Shown: in pieces, positions 28,139 through 28,139 of the stretch | How the letters are laid out: each line of letters starts with the position of its first letter | Numbering within the stretch: the first letter of the stretch is position 1 | Assembly: GCA_964525395.1 (NCBI GenBank) | Contig: CAZGGU010000009.1 | Location: 1 to 28,139 of the forward strand | DNA: 28,139 nucleotides | Direction: 5' to 3' | Origin: 2-01-FULL-39-10-A sp964525395 | Lineage (GTDB): Bacteria; Patescibacteriota; Microgenomatia; Levybacterales; UBA12049 | Notes under the pieces: generated by a model | What the model saw: only the letters and a program-made list of their open reading frames with translations | Databases searched by the model: none | Told to the model about the DNA's origin: nothing | Made by a program: the position numbers and the translations under genes

Positions 28139-28139
28139 G

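Noticed and set aside
1..28139. CRISPR array, insertion sequence or prophage
   Set aside because: No regularly spaced direct repeats, transposase, integrase or phage structural genes are visible in any frame.
1..28139. Recoded TGA (code 25 or 4), as in some CPR lineages
   Set aside because: All clearly conserved proteins read to normal C-termini with the standard stops, and I saw no in-frame TGA inside a conserved domain.

Overview
The window is an AT-rich chromosomal segment from a bacterium of the Candidate Phyla Radiation (Patescibacteria). The evidence: the spc-type ribosomal operon runs rpsE straight into rplO with no rpmD (uL30), an absence reported across CPR; several housekeeping proteins are reduced (RNase Y without its membrane anchor, uL2 without its usual N-terminus, adenylate kinase without a LID insert); and a large unassigned protein resembles a family I recall from CPR drafts. 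I cannot assign the lineage more finely. The sequence is a draft scaffold with three 100-N gaps (7281-7380, 8497-8596, 15535-15634). The first is almost certainly false, because the same 55 bases flank it.

Region 1 (1-3881): a partial ferredoxin-NADP-reductase-like flavoprotein on the minus strand diverges from a plus-strand pair. That pair is a membrane-anchored cupredoxin-fold protein and a large UvrD-family helicase with a C-terminal Fe-S PD-(D/E)XK nuclease. Region 2 (3898-4634): RNase P RNA with a strong promoter, converging on an HU gene; one hairpin appears to terminate both. Region 3 (4635-11310): an intergenic stretch rich in hairpins, then RNase Y, a CPR-type protein of unknown function split by gaps, recX (3' end lost in a gap) and recA, all on the minus strand. 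Diverging from recA are tRNA-Pro(GGG) and ispH, whose start codon lies 6 nt after the tRNA.

Region 4 (11293-28139): about 17 kb of minus-strand translation genes. From the right edge the order is rplC-rplD-rplW-rplB-rpsS-rplV-rpsC-rplP-rpmC-rpsQ-rplN-rplX-rplE-rpsN-rpsH-rplF-rplR-rpsE-rplO-secY-adk-(UPF0200-like kinase)-map. A second promoter then starts infA-rpmJ-rpsM-rpsK-rpsD-rpoA-rplQ-rplM-rpsI and a small unknown ORF. Many junctions are TAATG or short overlaps, which suggests translational coupling.

The most interesting signals are regulatory. The promoters in front of rplC and infA share an almost identical 22-nt block (21/22) covering the -10 box and the start of the transcript. The rplC leader also holds a possible 11-codon peptide, a perfect 10-nt match to the anti-Shine-Dalgarno complement, an intrinsic terminator and a competing antiterminator pairing, so it looks like a ribosome-sensing attenuator. 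In addition, short palindromic repeats lie in-frame inside unstructured extensions of uL3, uL4, bL17, uL22 and uS17.
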